From Neorhizobium galegae (GTDB lineage Bacteria > Pseudomonadota > Alphaproteobacteria > Rhizobiales > Rhizobiaceae), in contig NZ_CP090095.1 in assembly GCF_021391675.1 (NCBI RefSeq), positions 4,439,001-4,503,000 on the forward strand: 64,000 bases of DNA. The letters are read 5' to 3'. The notes below the pieces were generated by a model. That model was not told where the DNA came from. It ran no database searches and worked only from the letters and a program-made list of their open reading frames with translations. Of this stretch, positions 17,202 through 25,490 are shown piece by piece. Made by a program: the position numbers and the translations under genes. Each line of letters starts with the position of its first letter. Position 1 is the stretch's first letter.

Positions 17202-17744
17202 ATGACTGTGTCGACCACGCCTGAAAACCCGCTGAGCGACACGACCGTCGAGATGTCGGAAGCGGCGCTGACCGAGTTCGAATGGTCGCTCTGGCGAATT
17301 TCCGCCGCCTTCCTGCGGTGGCAGTCGGAAAGTTCAAGCGAGCTTGCCGGCGCGGGCCTGAGCGGCCTCGACACCGCCATCCTGCACACGATCCGTTATC
17401 GCAACAAGCCGAAAGGGCTCGGCGAGATTTCCCGTCTGCTCGGCCGCGACGACACCGCCAACATCCAATACGCCATCAAGAAGCTGCAGACGCTGCAGCT
17501 CATCGAGCGGGTCAAGGGCCGGTCGCGCAAGGACACGCTCTACACGCCGACCCGCAAGGGCACCAAGCTTACCCAGGATTATCGGGCTCTGCGCCGGCAG
17601 CTTCTCGTGTCGCTGATCCAGAAAATGGATCACGCGGAACAGGGGCTTGGCGAGGCGACCGAAATGCTGGAGCTGCTCACGAGCTTCTACGACACCGCCG
17701 CCCGGCGCGTGGCGAGTGGATCTCATCTGGTGGAGCGTTCCTGA
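17202..17744 (+). CDS. MarR-like winged-helix transcriptional regulator
   Basis: 180 residues. N-terminal helices (about 20-55), then winged helix about 60-130: LGEISRLLGRDDTANIQYAIKKLQTLQLIERVK (recognition helix) and the wing RSRKDTLYTPTRKGTKLT. Similar proteins are annotated as winged-helix MarR types associated with amino-acid or aromatic catabolism. It is divergent from the racemase-like gene with a palindrome between. Its 3' end overlaps the convergent cyclase gene by 22 bp. It is one of three MarR-type regulators here and so a candidate for the shared operator. Confidence 0.82.
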   Translation: MTVSTTPENPLSDTTVEMSEAALTEFEWSLWRISAAFLRWQSESSSELAGAGLSGLDTAILHTIRYRNKPKGLGEISRLLGRDDTANIQYAIKKLQTLQLIERVKGRSRKDTLYTPTRKGTKLTQDYRALRRQLLVSLIQKMDHAEQGLGEATEMLELLTSFYDTAARRVASGSHLVERS

Positions 17745-18514
17745 ACGAGCGCCAGAACGCGCAAGGGGCTGCCCGAACCGTCCTGGATCTTGAGCGGTGC
17801 TGCCACGACCATCGCACCGGTCGGCGGCAGCTGGTCGAGATTGGTGAGGCATTGCAGCCCGTATCGGCCAGCGCCATGAAGGTAATGGTGCGCCGGATAG
17901 GGCGGCGAGAAATGCCCGGCCTGGCCGGCGTCCGTGCCGATCGTCTCGGTGCCGAAGCCGATGATGTCCCGTTCCGCCACGAGCCAGCGCATCACCTCCG
18001 CATCCGGCCCCGGAGTATGGGCGCCGTCGGCGAGCAGGTTTGCATAGGCGGCGCCTGACTTCTTCGACCAATCGGTTCTGAGCAGGGCCCATGAGCGCGC
18101 CGGGATGCGACCATATTGCTCTTCCCACTTCATGACGTCCGAAACGGTCAGCAGGAAATCCGCGTCCTTGGCCGCGTCGACAGAACAATCGATCACGCAG
18201 GCCGGCGCGATCATGTCGGCCGGCGGCAGGGTATCGACGGAATTGAGCGGTAGATCGCGGCCCGTATACCAATGGATCGGCGCATCGAAATGCGTGCCGG
18301 TGTGCTCGCCGAAGGAGAGGTTGTTCCAGTACCAGGCTGGCCCGCCGCCATCGTAGCGGGAAATTCTCTCCATGCGGAACGGCGCGGATTGCCCAAGTTC
18401 CGGCGGCATGACGATGACGGGGAAATCGGGCGACAGGGTGTGGGTGAGGTCGACGACGCGGACCGCACCGCTCGCCAATGCCCCCGCAAATTTTCCCAGA
18501 ATATCGCCGCTCAT
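17723..18514 (-). CDS. cyclase family protein (kynurenine formamidase / isatin hydrolase fold), paralogue 1
   Basis: 263 residues from ATG 18514, overlapping the DUF35-SDR stop by 4 nt. The family's metal motif is present: GEHTGTHFDAPIHW about residues 75-88 (HxGTHxDxPxH, Mn or Zn ligands), and the C-terminal QLPPTGAMVVAAPLKI core. Members hydrolyse N-formylkynurenine, isatin or related amides. It shares many residues with the second copy at 34054-34836 (for example VVDLT near the N-terminus and the GSPxRxLAL end), so they are paralogues. It is last in a six-gene minus-strand operon. Confidence 0.88.
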   Translation of the reverse strand: MSGDILGKFAGALASGAVRVVDLTHTLSPDFPVIVMPPELGQSAPFRMERISRYDGGGPAWYWNNLSFGEHTGTHFDAPIHWYTGRDLPLNSVDTLPPADMIAPACVIDCSVDAAKDADFLLTVSDVMKWEEQYGRIPARSWALLRTDWSKKSGAAYANLLADGAHTPGPDAEVMRWLVAERDIIGFGTETIGTDAGQAGHFSPPYPAHHYLHGAGRYGLQCLTNLDQLPPTGAMVVAAPLKIQDGSGSPLRVLALVQERSTR

Positions 18515-19755
18515 TGACCAGCCTCCCGCTCGACGGCTTTCGGATTGTCGAACAACCGCGCCTCGATATCCTTGGCGACATCGCCGACATAAATGTCTTC
18601 CAAACCGCGCTTCAATCCGTCGAGAACGGCATCCGCCATGGCCTTTGGCGCCACCTTCGGCGGCGGTACGGTCTGGAACCATTCGGTATCGAGCGGCCCG
18701 GTGAAGGCGTTGATGACCCGGATACCGCCCGGCCTAAGCTCGGTGCGCAGCCATTGCGACAGCGACAGGCACGCCGCATGCGCGGCGGAATGGACGCCGA
18801 ACTGCGGCGCATTGCTGAGTCCGTGGACCGAAAGCACGTTGACCCAGGCAGCGGCTCCAGCCGCGCCATCGGCGCCGCGCGAACGCATCACCGGTCCAAA
18901 AGCCTGGGCAAGGCGCATCAGTCCCATCACGGTATGATCCATCGCCTCACGCACCGCATTGGCCGCCCCCGCATCGAAGAGATGCGCCGGCCGGACATGA
19001 TCGGCCGTGTTGATCAGGATCTCCACCTTGGCGCCGATATCCATCGACAGGTCCTGCACGGAACGCTCGCTCGTCAGATCCAGATCGACGAATTCGACAC
19101 CTTCGATCGCCTCCAGCGACGCCTGCTGGTCGAAAGGTTTCCAGCGATCTGTCACGCCGACAAAAATCCTGGCCGCTCCCGCTTTCTTCAGTGCCTGCGC
19201 CAGCGGCAATGCAAGCGGGCTCCGCCCGTCGGTGATCAGAACCCGCCGGTGTCTCGGATCGGCGGTCATCTCGCGCCATTGAGGATCGTCTTCCATGTGC
19301 GACACCTCCAAAACGGGTTTGGCGAAGAACACGGCCTGTCCGGCCCGGTCCAGCTGCAAGGACAGCTTGAGCCGGCTACCGGGTCCGCCGCAACCGCCAT
19401 GCAGATGCACGATAACAATCGGCCCGCAGTCGAGCTGAACCAGCCCGGTGCGCCACGGCATGTGTTCACGGAAATAGGGATCGCTGGTCACCTCGATCCG
19501 CGTTTCCGACAGCAGCGAACCACCGGTCGGCGCGTCCCTGAACGTCAGGTCGGACGAAAGGCAGTTCGGGCAGGCCTCGCGTGCCGGATAGGTGTAGCGG
19601 CCGCATTCGCCGCAGCATTGCAGCACGAAGCGGCCGGTCGCGGCAGCGAGCGTTAGCCCGTGCGCCTTGCGGCTGCGGGCCGAGGGAGGCAGCAGCGGTT
19701 GAGTGGTGCGGGCGAGCGGGTTCTTTCGCTTCGGCTTGAGGAAGGGTCCGGTCAT
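18511..19755 (-). CDS. DUF35 (OB-fold, zinc ribbon) fused to a degenerate short-chain dehydrogenase domain
   Basis: 414 residues from ATG 19755 (ATGA overlap with the thiolase-like gene). Residues about 30-165 form a DUF35 module: rubredoxin-like zinc ribbon CGECGRYTYPAREACPNC followed by an OB-fold. Residues about 175-395 are SDR-like. In the SDR half the glycine motif is replaced (VLITDGRSPLAL), and the usual Tyr-x3-Lys reads HSAAH after the conserved Ser (VLSVHGLSN), so the catalytic Tyr and Lys are both lost. DUF35 proteins partner thiolase-like subunits, as in Ltp2-ChsH2, and the adjacent gene is such a protein. The fusion probably forms a complex with it; the SDR half may only bind CoA, nucleotide or protein. 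Confidence 0.82.
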   Translation of the reverse strand: MTGPFLKPKRKNPLARTTQPLLPPSARSRKAHGLTLAAATGRFVLQCCGECGRYTYPAREACPNCLSSDLTFRDAPTGGSLLSETRIEVTSDPYFREHMPWRTGLVQLDCGPIVIVHLHGGCGGPGSRLKLSLQLDRAGQAVFFAKPVLEVSHMEDDPQWREMTADPRHRRVLITDGRSPLALPLAQALKKAGAARIFVGVTDRWKPFDQQASLEAIEGVEFVDLDLTSERSVQDLSMDIGAKVEILINTADHVRPAHLFDAGAANAVREAMDHTVMGLMRLAQAFGPVMRSRGADGAAGAAAWVNVLSVHGLSNAPQFGVHSAAHAACLSLSQWLRTELRPGGIRVINAFTGPLDTEWFQTVPPPKVAPKAMADAVLDGLKRGLEDIYVGDVAKDIEARLFDNPKAVEREAGQ

Positions 19756-20930
19756 GATGCCCTCGCCAGAATGGCGGCTGCAGAAGCGAGCCCCCGGTCG
19801 TAGTTGATCATCCCGAAACCTGAAACCAGCCCGAGCTTCGCATCCTCGACCTGCCTGCCTTCTGCCGTCCCTAAAAGCTGGCGCATCGCTTCGGTAAGCC
19901 CAAGATGCCCGCCCGCGGCTCCCGCCTGGCCGACCGAAAGCTGGCCGCCGGACGTGTTGTGCGGAAAGGACCCGTCGATCGTGAACGTGTGATGGCGCAC
20001 GAAATCCGGGCCCTCGCCCTTGGCGCAAAAACCCAGATCCTCGAACTGCATCATCGAGATCACCGCATAATCGTCGTAGGTCTGGACAAAATCCATGTCG
20101 TCCGGCTTCGAACCCGCCATCCCGTAAAGCTCGTCGCGATCAACCACCCAGCCGCCGCGCACCTGCACCGGATCCTCGGCAAACGCATTGTGCCGCTCGA
20201 TGGCCGACAGTAGCCGGACAAAGGGAAGCCCGAGCGAAACGGCCGTCTCCTCGCGCATCACCAGAAAGGCCTCCGCACCGGCGCAGGGCATGACGCAATC
20301 GAACAGATGGAACGGCTCGGCAATCGCCCGCGCCGACATGTATTGCTCCAGCGTCAGCGGCTTCTTCATCAGCGCATCGGGATTGCGCAGCGCATTGTCG
20401 CGCTGCGCGACGCAGAGCTTGCCGAAATCCTCGCGTGTCGCGCCATAGCGATCCATGTAATGCCGGGCGATCAGGGCAAAACTGCCGTTGGCGCCGCCGG
20501 CACCATAGGGATAGACGGCATCCTGCGAAAACCGGGAAAAGCCAGCCAGCAGATTGCGGAAACTGTCGACCCGGTTGGTGTCGGCCGCCACGCAGGCGAC
20601 GATATCCGCATCGCCCGCCTGCACCGCCCGTGCCGCCCGACGAAGCGAGACGATACCCGCAGCCCCACCCATCGGCACGTGGTCGATATGGCGCGGGGAC
20701 AACCCGAAATGCTGGGTCAGACCGACCGCGACATCCGGTCCCATCGTGAAGCTCGCGACCGAAAAGCCATCAAAATCCCGATGGCTGATGCCGGCGCCTT
20801 CCGCCAATGCCCTGAGCGCCTTGCCCATCCACCAGTGCGCGGTCTCGATGGAATAGCGCTGGTAGGGCACCGTCACCGGCACCGCCAGAACCACGCCGTC
20901 ATAAGATTGCCGCGCGCGGGACAAAACCAT
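19752..20930 (-). CDS. thiolase-superfamily protein of the lipid-transfer/SCP-x type, probable Ltp2-like aldolase
   Basis: 392 residues. Thiolase fold (RRAARAVQAGDADIVACVAADT; TSGGQLSVGQAGAAGGHLGLTEA with the conserved His). The loop that carries the nucleophilic Cys in true thiolases reads VPMGGAAGI, and the C-terminal CxG loop reads SGFGMINYDRG, so both catalytic cysteines are missing. A YDDY motif and other tyrosines resemble those of Ltp2-type steroid side-chain aldolases. With the DUF35 partner encoded next door, retro-aldol cleavage of a 3-hydroxyacyl-CoA is more likely than thiolysis. The start ATG shares its A with the Ohr stop (TGATG). Confidence 0.85.
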   Translation of the reverse strand: MVLSRARQSYDGVVLAVPVTVPYQRYSIETAHWWMGKALRALAEGAGISHRDFDGFSVASFTMGPDVAVGLTQHFGLSPRHIDHVPMGGAAGIVSLRRAARAVQAGDADIVACVAADTNRVDSFRNLLAGFSRFSQDAVYPYGAGGANGSFALIARHYMDRYGATREDFGKLCVAQRDNALRNPDALMKKPLTLEQYMSARAIAEPFHLFDCVMPCAGAEAFLVMREETAVSLGLPFVRLLSAIERHNAFAEDPVQVRGGWVVDRDELYGMAGSKPDDMDFVQTYDDYAVISMMQFEDLGFCAKGEGPDFVRHHTFTIDGSFPHNTSGGQLSVGQAGAAGGHLGLTEAMRQLLGTAEGRQVEDAKLGLVSGFGMINYDRGLASAAAILARAS

Positions 20931-21355
20931 CAGGCGACCGTCAGCTTGACGTCGACATTGCCGCGCGTCGCATTGGAATAGGGGCAGCGCTCATGCGCAC
21001 CGGCGACTACTTCTTCCGCGACTGCGCGCTCGATGCCGGGCAAGGACGCCACAAGCTCGACCGCCAGCGCGTAACCGACCGGCACGGGGCCGATGCCGAC
21101 TTTGGCGGTGATCGAAACGTCATCCGGCAGCGCGATCTTGCTGGTGCGCGCCACGAGCTTCACCGCACCGAGGAAACAGGCCGCATAACCGGCGGCGAAA
21201 AGCTGCTCCGGATTGGTTCCTTCGCCGCCCGGGCCGCCGAGCCCTTTCGGCACCGAGAGATTGACGGCAAAGCTGCCGTCCGTGCTCTGCGCTTTTCCTT
21301 CCCGGCCGCCATGCGCGGTAACGGACGTCTCATAGAGGATCTTTTCCGGGGTCAT
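20930..21355 (-). CDS. ohr: Ohr family organic hydroperoxide resistance protein
   Basis: 141 residues from ATG 21355, preferred over the ATG at 21367 because TGGAGG lies between them at proper spacing. OsmC/Ohr fold with both redox cysteines: AAGYAACFLGAV (peroxidatic, about residue 60) and ERCPYSNATRGN (resolving, about 124). It reduces organic hydroperoxides with lipoylated protein as donor. Here it is inside a catabolic operon and not next to an ohrR gene. It may protect against peroxides from flavin oxygenases, or its operon position may be incidental. Confidence 0.9.
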   Translation of the reverse strand: MTPEKILYETSVTAHGGREGKAQSTDGSFAVNLSVPKGLGGPGGEGTNPEQLFAAGYAACFLGAVKLVARTSKIALPDDVSITAKVGIGPVPVGYALAVELVASLPGIERAVAEEVVAGAHERCPYSNATRGNVDVKLTVA

Positions 21356-21374
21356 GCATGCCTCCATATCATGA

Positions 21375-21386
21375 TTTAAGCTGTGA
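21375..21386. promoter_or_regulatory. weak copy of the recurrent motif upstream of ohr
   Basis: TTTAAGCTGTGA, left half conserved and right half diverged, 19 nt upstream of the ohr start in the 71-bp AT-rich gap after the CoA ligase gene. It may mark an internal promoter. Confidence 0.3.
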
Positions 21387-21426
21387 TTTATAGTATATCA
21401 GAAGCGAACAAGGATCGTAAGGGAGT

Positions 21427-23040
21427 TCATCCCGCCTTTCGGATGGACGCCTTCAGCTTCCTGAGATCGATCGCCGAGCCATCCTCGACCGCCTTTGCCG
21501 CCATCGTCTTGATCTCGCCGCGCTGCAGCTTCTGGGTCGAACTCACCGGCAGCCTGTCGATGAAGACCACGTAGCCGGGCAGTTTGTGATAGGCGATATG
21601 GGCGCCGGCGGCCTTGATGATCCGCTTTGCCTTCTCGGCCGGCTCGCCCGCTCCGGCAGTTTCGCTCTCGACGATGAAGGCAAAAACCTCCTCGCCGCGC
21701 AGGTCGTCCGGCACTGGCGTTACCGCCGAAGCCTTGACCGCCGGATCCTTGGCAAGGGCCGCCTCCACCTCCAGCACGGCGATATTCTCGCCGCTGCGCC
21801 GCACGATGCTCTTCTTGCGGTCGAAGAAATAGAGAAGCCCCTTCTCGTCGGCATAAACGACGTCGCCGGTATGGAACCAGCCGCCTTCCCAGGCCTCCTC
21901 GGTCGCCTTCTCGTCCTTCAAATAGCCGCTGAAGAAACCGTCGCGCGGGTTCGCGCCTTGGGCACGCACCAGCAGTTCTCCCGGCTTGCCGAGTTCCGCG
22001 TCGTTCCCCGCATCATCGACGATCCGAAAATCCATGCCGGCACGCGGCCGGCCGATGCAGCGCAGGCCTGGCGTATACTCGTCCGCCGCGGTGGTGGTCA
22101 CTGCCCGGCCCCCGGTTTCGGTCATCGCCCAGGCTTCGACGATCGGGATGCCGTAGCGCTTCTCGAATTCGATCTTGTGCCGGGCATCGACGCCCGGTCC
22201 CAACGCGAATTTCACCTTGTGTGCCCGCTCTGCTTCGACGGTCGGGAGCTGCAGCAGGATCGCTGGGATGACGCCGAGGCAATGAATGATCGTCGCGCCG
22301 GAATCGGCGATCGACGCCCACCAACTGCTCGAATGGAACCGGTCGAGCGGCACGATCGCGCCACCCTTCATGATCATGCCGACAGCCGTGCAGCCAAGCG
22401 CGTTCATATGGAACATCGGCAACGGCGTCAGCGCCACTTCGGCTCCCTCGCCCATTTCGGCGATACCGCCCTGCGTCGTGTACCATTCGGCGATGCCGAC
22501 GAAATAGATGTTCGAAAGGATGCAGCCCTTCGGCTTGCCGGTGCTGCCGGAGGTGAACAGCAGAGCGCATTCGGCATCCCGGCCGCCGGGTCGTGCCTCT
22601 CGTGTTTCAGGCGAAGGCGGAATGTCGTCGCCGGCAGCGATCACCGCCACCTTGCCGGGCGAGATGTCCCGCAGATCATCCAGCCGCGCGCGGATGACGA
22701 CCATCAGCGAAGCCTCGGCCATATCGAGCTGAAAGAGCAGTTCGTCGCGGCGCAGATCGGGATTGATCGGCACGATCGAGGCGCCGATCGCGTTCAGCGC
22801 CAGCCAGTAGTCGAAGAATTCCGGACGGTTTTCGAGGAGGAGAGCCACGCGGGCTCCGATCCCATATCCTGCCGCCGCGAACGTCTGCTTCAGAAGACCG
22901 ACGCGCGTGAAAACCTCGCCGTAGCTATAGCGAAAGCCCCCGGGCGCATAAGGCAGCTTGGCGCTGGCCGGTGCGATCAGCATCGGCGCGTCCGGGCTCT
23001 TCAGCGCCTGGTTCTCGAATAGGAGGTAGGGAGAATGCAT
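21427..23040 (-). CDS. AMP-binding acyl-/aryl-CoA ligase
   Basis: 537 residues, full length for ANL-superfamily CoA ligases. Motifs: P-loop LLFTSGSTGKPKGC about 166-179, MFHMNALG, AWAMTETGG (A5), GWFHTGDVVYADEKG (A7), the hinge DRKKSIVRRSGENI, and catalytic lysine in SSTQKLQRGE near the C-terminus. It activates a carboxylate with ATP and CoA in the cytoplasm. It begins 10 nt after the SRPBCC gene and heads the catabolic minus operon with it. Substrate could be an aromatic or ring-derived acid, for example anthranilate; the sequence alone does not decide. Confidence 0.9.
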   Translation of the reverse strand: MHSPYLLFENQALKSPDAPMLIAPASAKLPYAPGGFRYSYGEVFTRVGLLKQTFAAAGYGIGARVALLLENRPEFFDYWLALNAIGASIVPINPDLRRDELLFQLDMAEASLMVVIRARLDDLRDISPGKVAVIAAGDDIPPSPETREARPGGRDAECALLFTSGSTGKPKGCILSNIYFVGIAEWYTTQGGIAEMGEGAEVALTPLPMFHMNALGCTAVGMIMKGGAIVPLDRFHSSSWWASIADSGATIIHCLGVIPAILLQLPTVEAERAHKVKFALGPGVDARHKIEFEKRYGIPIVEAWAMTETGGRAVTTTAADEYTPGLRCIGRPRAGMDFRIVDDAGNDAELGKPGELLVRAQGANPRDGFFSGYLKDEKATEEAWEGGWFHTGDVVYADEKGLLYFFDRKKSIVRRSGENIAVLEVEAALAKDPAVKASAVTPVPDDLRGEEVFAFIVESETAGAGEPAEKAKRIIKAAGAHIAYHKLPGYVVFIDRLPVSSTQKLQRGEIKTMAAKAVEDGSAIDLRKLKASIRKAG

Positions 23041-23050
23041 GGTCCTGTCC

Positions 23051-23479
23051 TTATGCCCGTTCCAGAATGCCCTTGATCAGGAACATTTCAGCCTCGTGGA
23101 TCGTGCCGAACTGGATCCACTCCGCATCCGTCTGCGTCTCCAGCCGCCAGGTCAGCAGCGTCACCACGCACTTGTCCGGCCCCATGCGCAGCAGTTCGCC
23201 CGGGATGACGCGAGACATATTGCGAAACTGCATGGCGTCCTTGGCCGCACCGACTTCGTAATCCACCTGGAAGCGGGGCTGGTCGACATTGAGCCGCACG
23301 AATGTCTGCTTTCCGGTAAAGGTCGAGGTGCCGCGGAAGAGGCCAGGCTCCACCTCGGTGCGATTGAGGCTGCCCCAGGCCCACTGGCCCTGTTTCAGCC
23401 CGTCCGACATGAGTTCGAAGGCGACCGCCGCCGGGCGCTCCACCATGATGCTGCTGGAATGACAATGCGGATCGATCAT
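23051..23479 (-). CDS. SRPBCC (START/Bet v1-like) family small protein
   Basis: 142 residues, ATG preceded by GAGGGACGCTC. The N-terminus (SIMVERPAAVAFELMSDGLKQGQWAWGS) has the beta1-helix pattern of SRPBCC proteins, followed by alternating strands (FVRLNVDQPRFQVDYEV; VTLLTWRL) and a C-terminal helix (IHEAEMFLIKGILERA). Such proteins bind hydrophobic ligands in a cavity, and some act as cyclases or hydrolases. It is first gene of the operon that continues with the CoA ligase, ohr, thiolase-like, DUF35-SDR and cyclase genes. Confidence 0.65.
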   Translation of the reverse strand: MIDPHCHSSSIMVERPAAVAFELMSDGLKQGQWAWGSLNRTEVEPGLFRGTSTFTGKQTFVRLNVDQPRFQVDYEVGAAKDAMQFRNMSRVIPGELLRMGPDKCVVTLLTWRLETQTDAEWIQFGTIHEAEMFLIKGILERA

Positions 23480-23528
23480 GAGCGTCCCTCTTTCAGTCGC
23501 GCTAAGGCGTCATTTTTCTAAAAGACAT

Positions 23529-23540
23529 TTTAAGCATAAA
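23529..23540. promoter_or_regulatory. recurrent operator-like motif, copy 2 (TTTAAGCATAAA)
   Basis: Part of TTTTAAGCATAAAA, 49 nt upstream of the SRPBCC start (reverse strand). Confidence 0.55.
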
Positions 23541-23705
23541 ATAATTGGAAAGAACGTCAACGGGTTTTTGTGCCGCCGGCCTACGGTGACCGCTTTGGTG
23601 ATCGCCGCTCATCACGCTCTCAACCTGCAGGCTGGCAAAACCCGACGTTTCCGGCCTTCTACACGCAGAAGTCGATGGGATTCTCAATTTCTGGCGATCG
23701 GAAAT

Positions 23706-23717
23706 TTTAGGCTTGAA
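23706..23717. promoter_or_regulatory. recurrent operator-like motif, copy 3 (TTTAGGCTTGAA)
   Basis: 162 nt upstream of the system B SBP start; differs from copy 1 by one base. Confidence 0.5.
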
Positions 23718-23879
23718 GTAATTTATACCTCGTTCTACGATCCCTCAATTGTTAAGGGGACGACCGCAAAAAGCGGCATCGAAAATCAAGAGAAGCCCCT
23801 GGCAGGATTGCAGGCTTGCGTTTCACCAACCGCCGCAGGTCCGTCGGTCGCGATCGACGGGCAAACCAGAGGGATCGTC

Positions 23880-25415
23880 ATGACTTTTGAAATCGACCGC
23901 AGAAATCTCCTGCAGATGCTCGGCCTTGCCGCGGTCAGCGGCTCCGTGCTTTCGCAGGCCACAATCGCCTTCGCTGCAGATACCGACAACGTCACCATCG
24001 GCTGGCCGTCCGACGTGCCCTCCTGGGACCCGAACCTTCGCTTCGTCCCGGATGCGCAGCCGCTCTTCAAGATGGTCTTCGACCAGCCGCTCGATCAGTC
24101 GCCGGACCTGAAGCTCATCGGCAATCTCATCACCAAGTGGGAACTGAAGCCGGATGGCCTTTCGATGCCGTTCGAGATCCGCAGCGACGTGAAGTTCCAC
24201 AATGGCGATCCGATGACGATGGAGGACTTCAAGTACACCTTCGTCGACCGCATCAAGTCCGGCCTGAAGCTCGACATCGCCAATTCCTGGCGTACGCTCA
24301 CCGATATCGAGATCCTTTCGCCGACCTCAGGCGTGATGAAATTCTCCGCCCCGACGCCGACCGCGCCGCAGTGGCTTGCGTTCCTCGGCAGCTACCTCGT
24401 GCCGAAGAAATATATCGAATCCGTCGGCCCGGAAGAGTTCGCCAAAAAGCCGGTCGGCACCGGCCCCTATAAGCTCGTCGACTACCAGATGAATTCGCGC
24501 ATCGTATTCGAGCGCAACGACGACTATTTCGGTACCAAGCCGAAGATCAAGCGCGTCACCATCGACATCATCAAGGATCCATCGGCCCGTACCGCCGCCA
24601 TCCAATCCGGCCAGGTGGATCTCACCGTCAATATTCCGGTCCGTGAAGCTGAGCGCCTTGGTAAGACCGAAGGCCTGACGGCAGAGATCAACCCCTTTAC
24701 CCGCCTGATCCTTCTGCAGATGCGCAACGACCTGGGTTTTACCGACAAGGCCGTCCGTCTCGCCGCCCACCACGCGATCGACAAGGCAGCACTTTCCAAG
24801 GCGTTCTACGGCGGTGCCGCCGTGCCGCTCTCGATTCCGGCGACCCCCGGCACGCCGGGCTACCTACCCGACTACAAGTTTCCCTACGACCCGGAACTGT
24901 CGAAGAAGCTCTTGGCCGATGCGGGTTACACGTCCGACAAACCGGCGACCTTCAAGCTCGCCGCGACCAACGGTCAGTTCCCGAGCGATTTCGATATTGC
25001 CCGCGCCCTGGTGCAGATGTGGCAGAAGGTCGGCCTCAAGGTCGAACTCGAACAGATCGAATATTCGAAATATTTCGAGCTCAACCGCGGCGGCAAGCTG
25101 CCGGAAGCGACGCTCTACAGCTTCGACAACGCCACCGGCGACCCGGAAATCTTCTCCGGTTATCTGATGAACCCGAAGATGCCGTTCGGCGCCTGGAAGG
25201 GAATGGAGATCGGCGACAAGATCCTCAAGCTCTTCGTCGAGCCTGTCTACGAGAAGCGCATCGCCGGTTACAAGGCCGTAGCGCAGGAAGCTGTCGAAAC
25301 CGGCGCCAATATTCCGATCCTGCAGAGCGTCCAGACGCTGGTCAAAAAGAAGAGCCTCAACTACGTCAAATATGGCAATGCCTGGGTCCTAGGCAGCACC
25401 ATGTCCTGGTCGTAA
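23880..25415 (+). CDS. peptide-type ABC transporter substrate-binding protein (SBP_bac_5), system B
   Basis: 511 residues from ATG 23880 (AGAGGGAT upstream). Tat-like signal peptide IDRRNLLQMLGLAAVSG with cleavage near ATIAFAA. Family 5 features: MPFEIRSDVKFHNGDPMTMEDFKYTF, KKPVGTGPYKLVDYQ, and RLAAHHAIDKAALSKAFYGG. It binds the ligand in the periplasm for the permeases encoded next. A hairpin follows the stop. The operon ends with an FMN-dependent 2-hydroxyacid dehydrogenase, so a hydroxy-acid-containing ligand is conceivable. Confidence 0.93.
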   Translation: MTFEIDRRNLLQMLGLAAVSGSVLSQATIAFAADTDNVTIGWPSDVPSWDPNLRFVPDAQPLFKMVFDQPLDQSPDLKLIGNLITKWELKPDGLSMPFEIRSDVKFHNGDPMTMEDFKYTFVDRIKSGLKLDIANSWRTLTDIEILSPTSGVMKFSAPTPTAPQWLAFLGSYLVPKKYIESVGPEEFAKKPVGTGPYKLVDYQMNSRIVFERNDDYFGTKPKIKRVTIDIIKDPSARTAAIQSGQVDLTVNIPVREAERLGKTEGLTAEINPFTRLILLQMRNDLGFTDKAVRLAAHHAIDKAALSKAFYGGAAVPLSIPATPGTPGYLPDYKFPYDPELSKKLLADAGYTSDKPATFKLAATNGQFPSDFDIARALVQMWQKVGLKVELEQIEYSKYFELNRGGKLPEATLYSFDNATGDPEIFSGYLMNPKMPFGAWKGMEIGDKILKLFVEPVYEKRIAGYKAVAQEAVETGANIPILQSVQTLVKKKSLNYVKYGNAWVLGSTMSWS

Positions 25416-25442
25416 GCGAAGATCTGACTGATCTGTTTTATT

Positions 25443-25465
25443 GGGTCCGGAGCCGATCCGGACCC
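25443..25465 (+). terminator. hairpin after system B SBP (attenuator-like)
   Basis: GGGTCCGG (25443-25450) pairs with CCGGACCC (25458-25465), followed by CCTTCCCT. Probably a partial terminator between SBP and permease genes. Confidence 0.6.
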
Positions 25466-25490
25466 CTTCCCTAACATCGTAATACGGGGC

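Larger units (their letters stand above)
23480..23879. other. 400-bp divergent control region between minus operon and ABC system B
   Basis: An open frame crosses this region into the SBP gene, but it has no Shine-Dalgarno and would put a long extension before a clear signal peptide, so I treat it as non-coding. It holds two copies of the recurrent 12-bp motif, one close to each divergent gene start. Confidence 0.6.

Noticed and set aside
23478..23879. N-terminal extension of the system B SBP
   Set aside because: The extension would precede a clear signal peptide, has no ribosome site and includes two operator-like motifs.
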